Below are positions 5,891-6,017 of a DNA stretch of 6,017 nt, in pieces (positions within the stretch are counted from its first letter, which is position 1; each line of letters opens with the position of its first letter). A program made the translations under genes and the position numbers. Where the stretch lies: positions 1-6,017 of the forward strand of contig JAQBNX010000042.1 of assembly GCA_028288385.1 (NCBI GenBank), written 5' to 3'. The notes under the pieces were generated by a model that was given only the letters and a program-made list of their open reading frames with translations, was not told the DNA's origin and did no database searches. Origin of the DNA: Spirosoma sp. (GTDB taxonomy: Bacteria; Bacteroidota; Bacteroidia; Cytophagales; Spirosomataceae).

Positions 5891-6017
5891 ATGTACAAAA
5901 TTGTCTTGTTAGACCCATGTTCATGGTCTGAACAGGCTAGGTTGTTAAAGTCTTCAGCGCAATTGTCTTTAGACGAGATTGCTATAATAAGAAAATCAGG
6001 TTTGTCTCCACATGACA
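5891..6017 (+). CDS. N-terminal part of an unidentified gene running off the window (partial)
   Basis: The frame is open from the ATG at 5891 to the last base, giving 42 residues (MYKIVLLDPCSWSEQ then a helical stretch). In-frame ATGs also exist at 5858 and 5861, so the protein may be 10-11 residues longer; 5891 is preferred because it directly follows a strongly A-rich leader (5872-5890), the usual initiation signal in Bacteroidota. GC content is about 38% by hand count, lower than the genes upstream. The order strand, helix, LSLDE, helix loosely recalls the ribosomal protein bL12 C-terminal fold, but the similarity is too weak for a call. Confidence 0.55.
   Translation, partial: MYKIVLLDPCSWSEQARLLKSSAQLSLDEIAIIRKSGLSPHD

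Overview
The window looks like part of a phage, prophage or phage-like mobile element from a bacterium of the phylum Bacteroidota, probably a Cytophagales relative such as Spirosoma. The lineage call rests on three things: a DUF6371-type toprim protein, which is a Bacteroidota family; a TAnnTTTG promoter element at 5603-5610; and A/T-rich leaders in place of Shine-Dalgarno sites before most genes. It is an inference, not a database result. No integrase, terminase, portal or capsid gene can be recognised here, so 'phage' as opposed to 'plasmid' or 'satellite' is also inferred. All supported genes are on the + strand and tightly packed, and no stretch over 300 bases lacks a gene.

Layout. Positions 1-84 hold the tail of an upstream gene whose stop overlaps the start of a VRR-NUC type nuclease (81-539). 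After a 60-bp gap with a hairpin comes a superfamily 3 (D5/P4-type) replicative helicase (600-2372). A 113-bp AT-flanked gap follows, with three tandem 9-bp repeats facing three inverted copies, which together form a 27-bp-arm palindrome (2389-2465). Next is a toprim/DUF6371 primase-like protein (2486-3652), followed without a gap by a 100-aa orphan protein (3653-3955). That gene overlaps by 4 bases a 528-aa, glutamine-rich, coiled-coil protein of unknown function (3952-5538). A rho-independent terminator (5561-5586) ends this block. A Bacteroidota-type promoter immediately follows it and should drive a 66-aa orphan gene (5635-5835). The last ~130 bases are clearly more AT-rich (about 38% GC by hand count) and hold the start of a gene that runs off the window.

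How the genes fit together. Nuclease, SF3 helicase and toprim primase form a DNA replication/recombination module. The helicase has no recognisable primase domain and the primase activity appears to sit in a separate protein. The inverted repeat array between the two genes is the most notable feature: it is a good candidate for a replication origin with iterons or for an operator, and as RNA it would form a long hairpin just upstream of the primase start. The 100-aa and 528-aa proteins are probably co-translated with the primase, but their roles cannot be read from sequence; a virion-associated or scaffold-like role for the larger one is only a guess.
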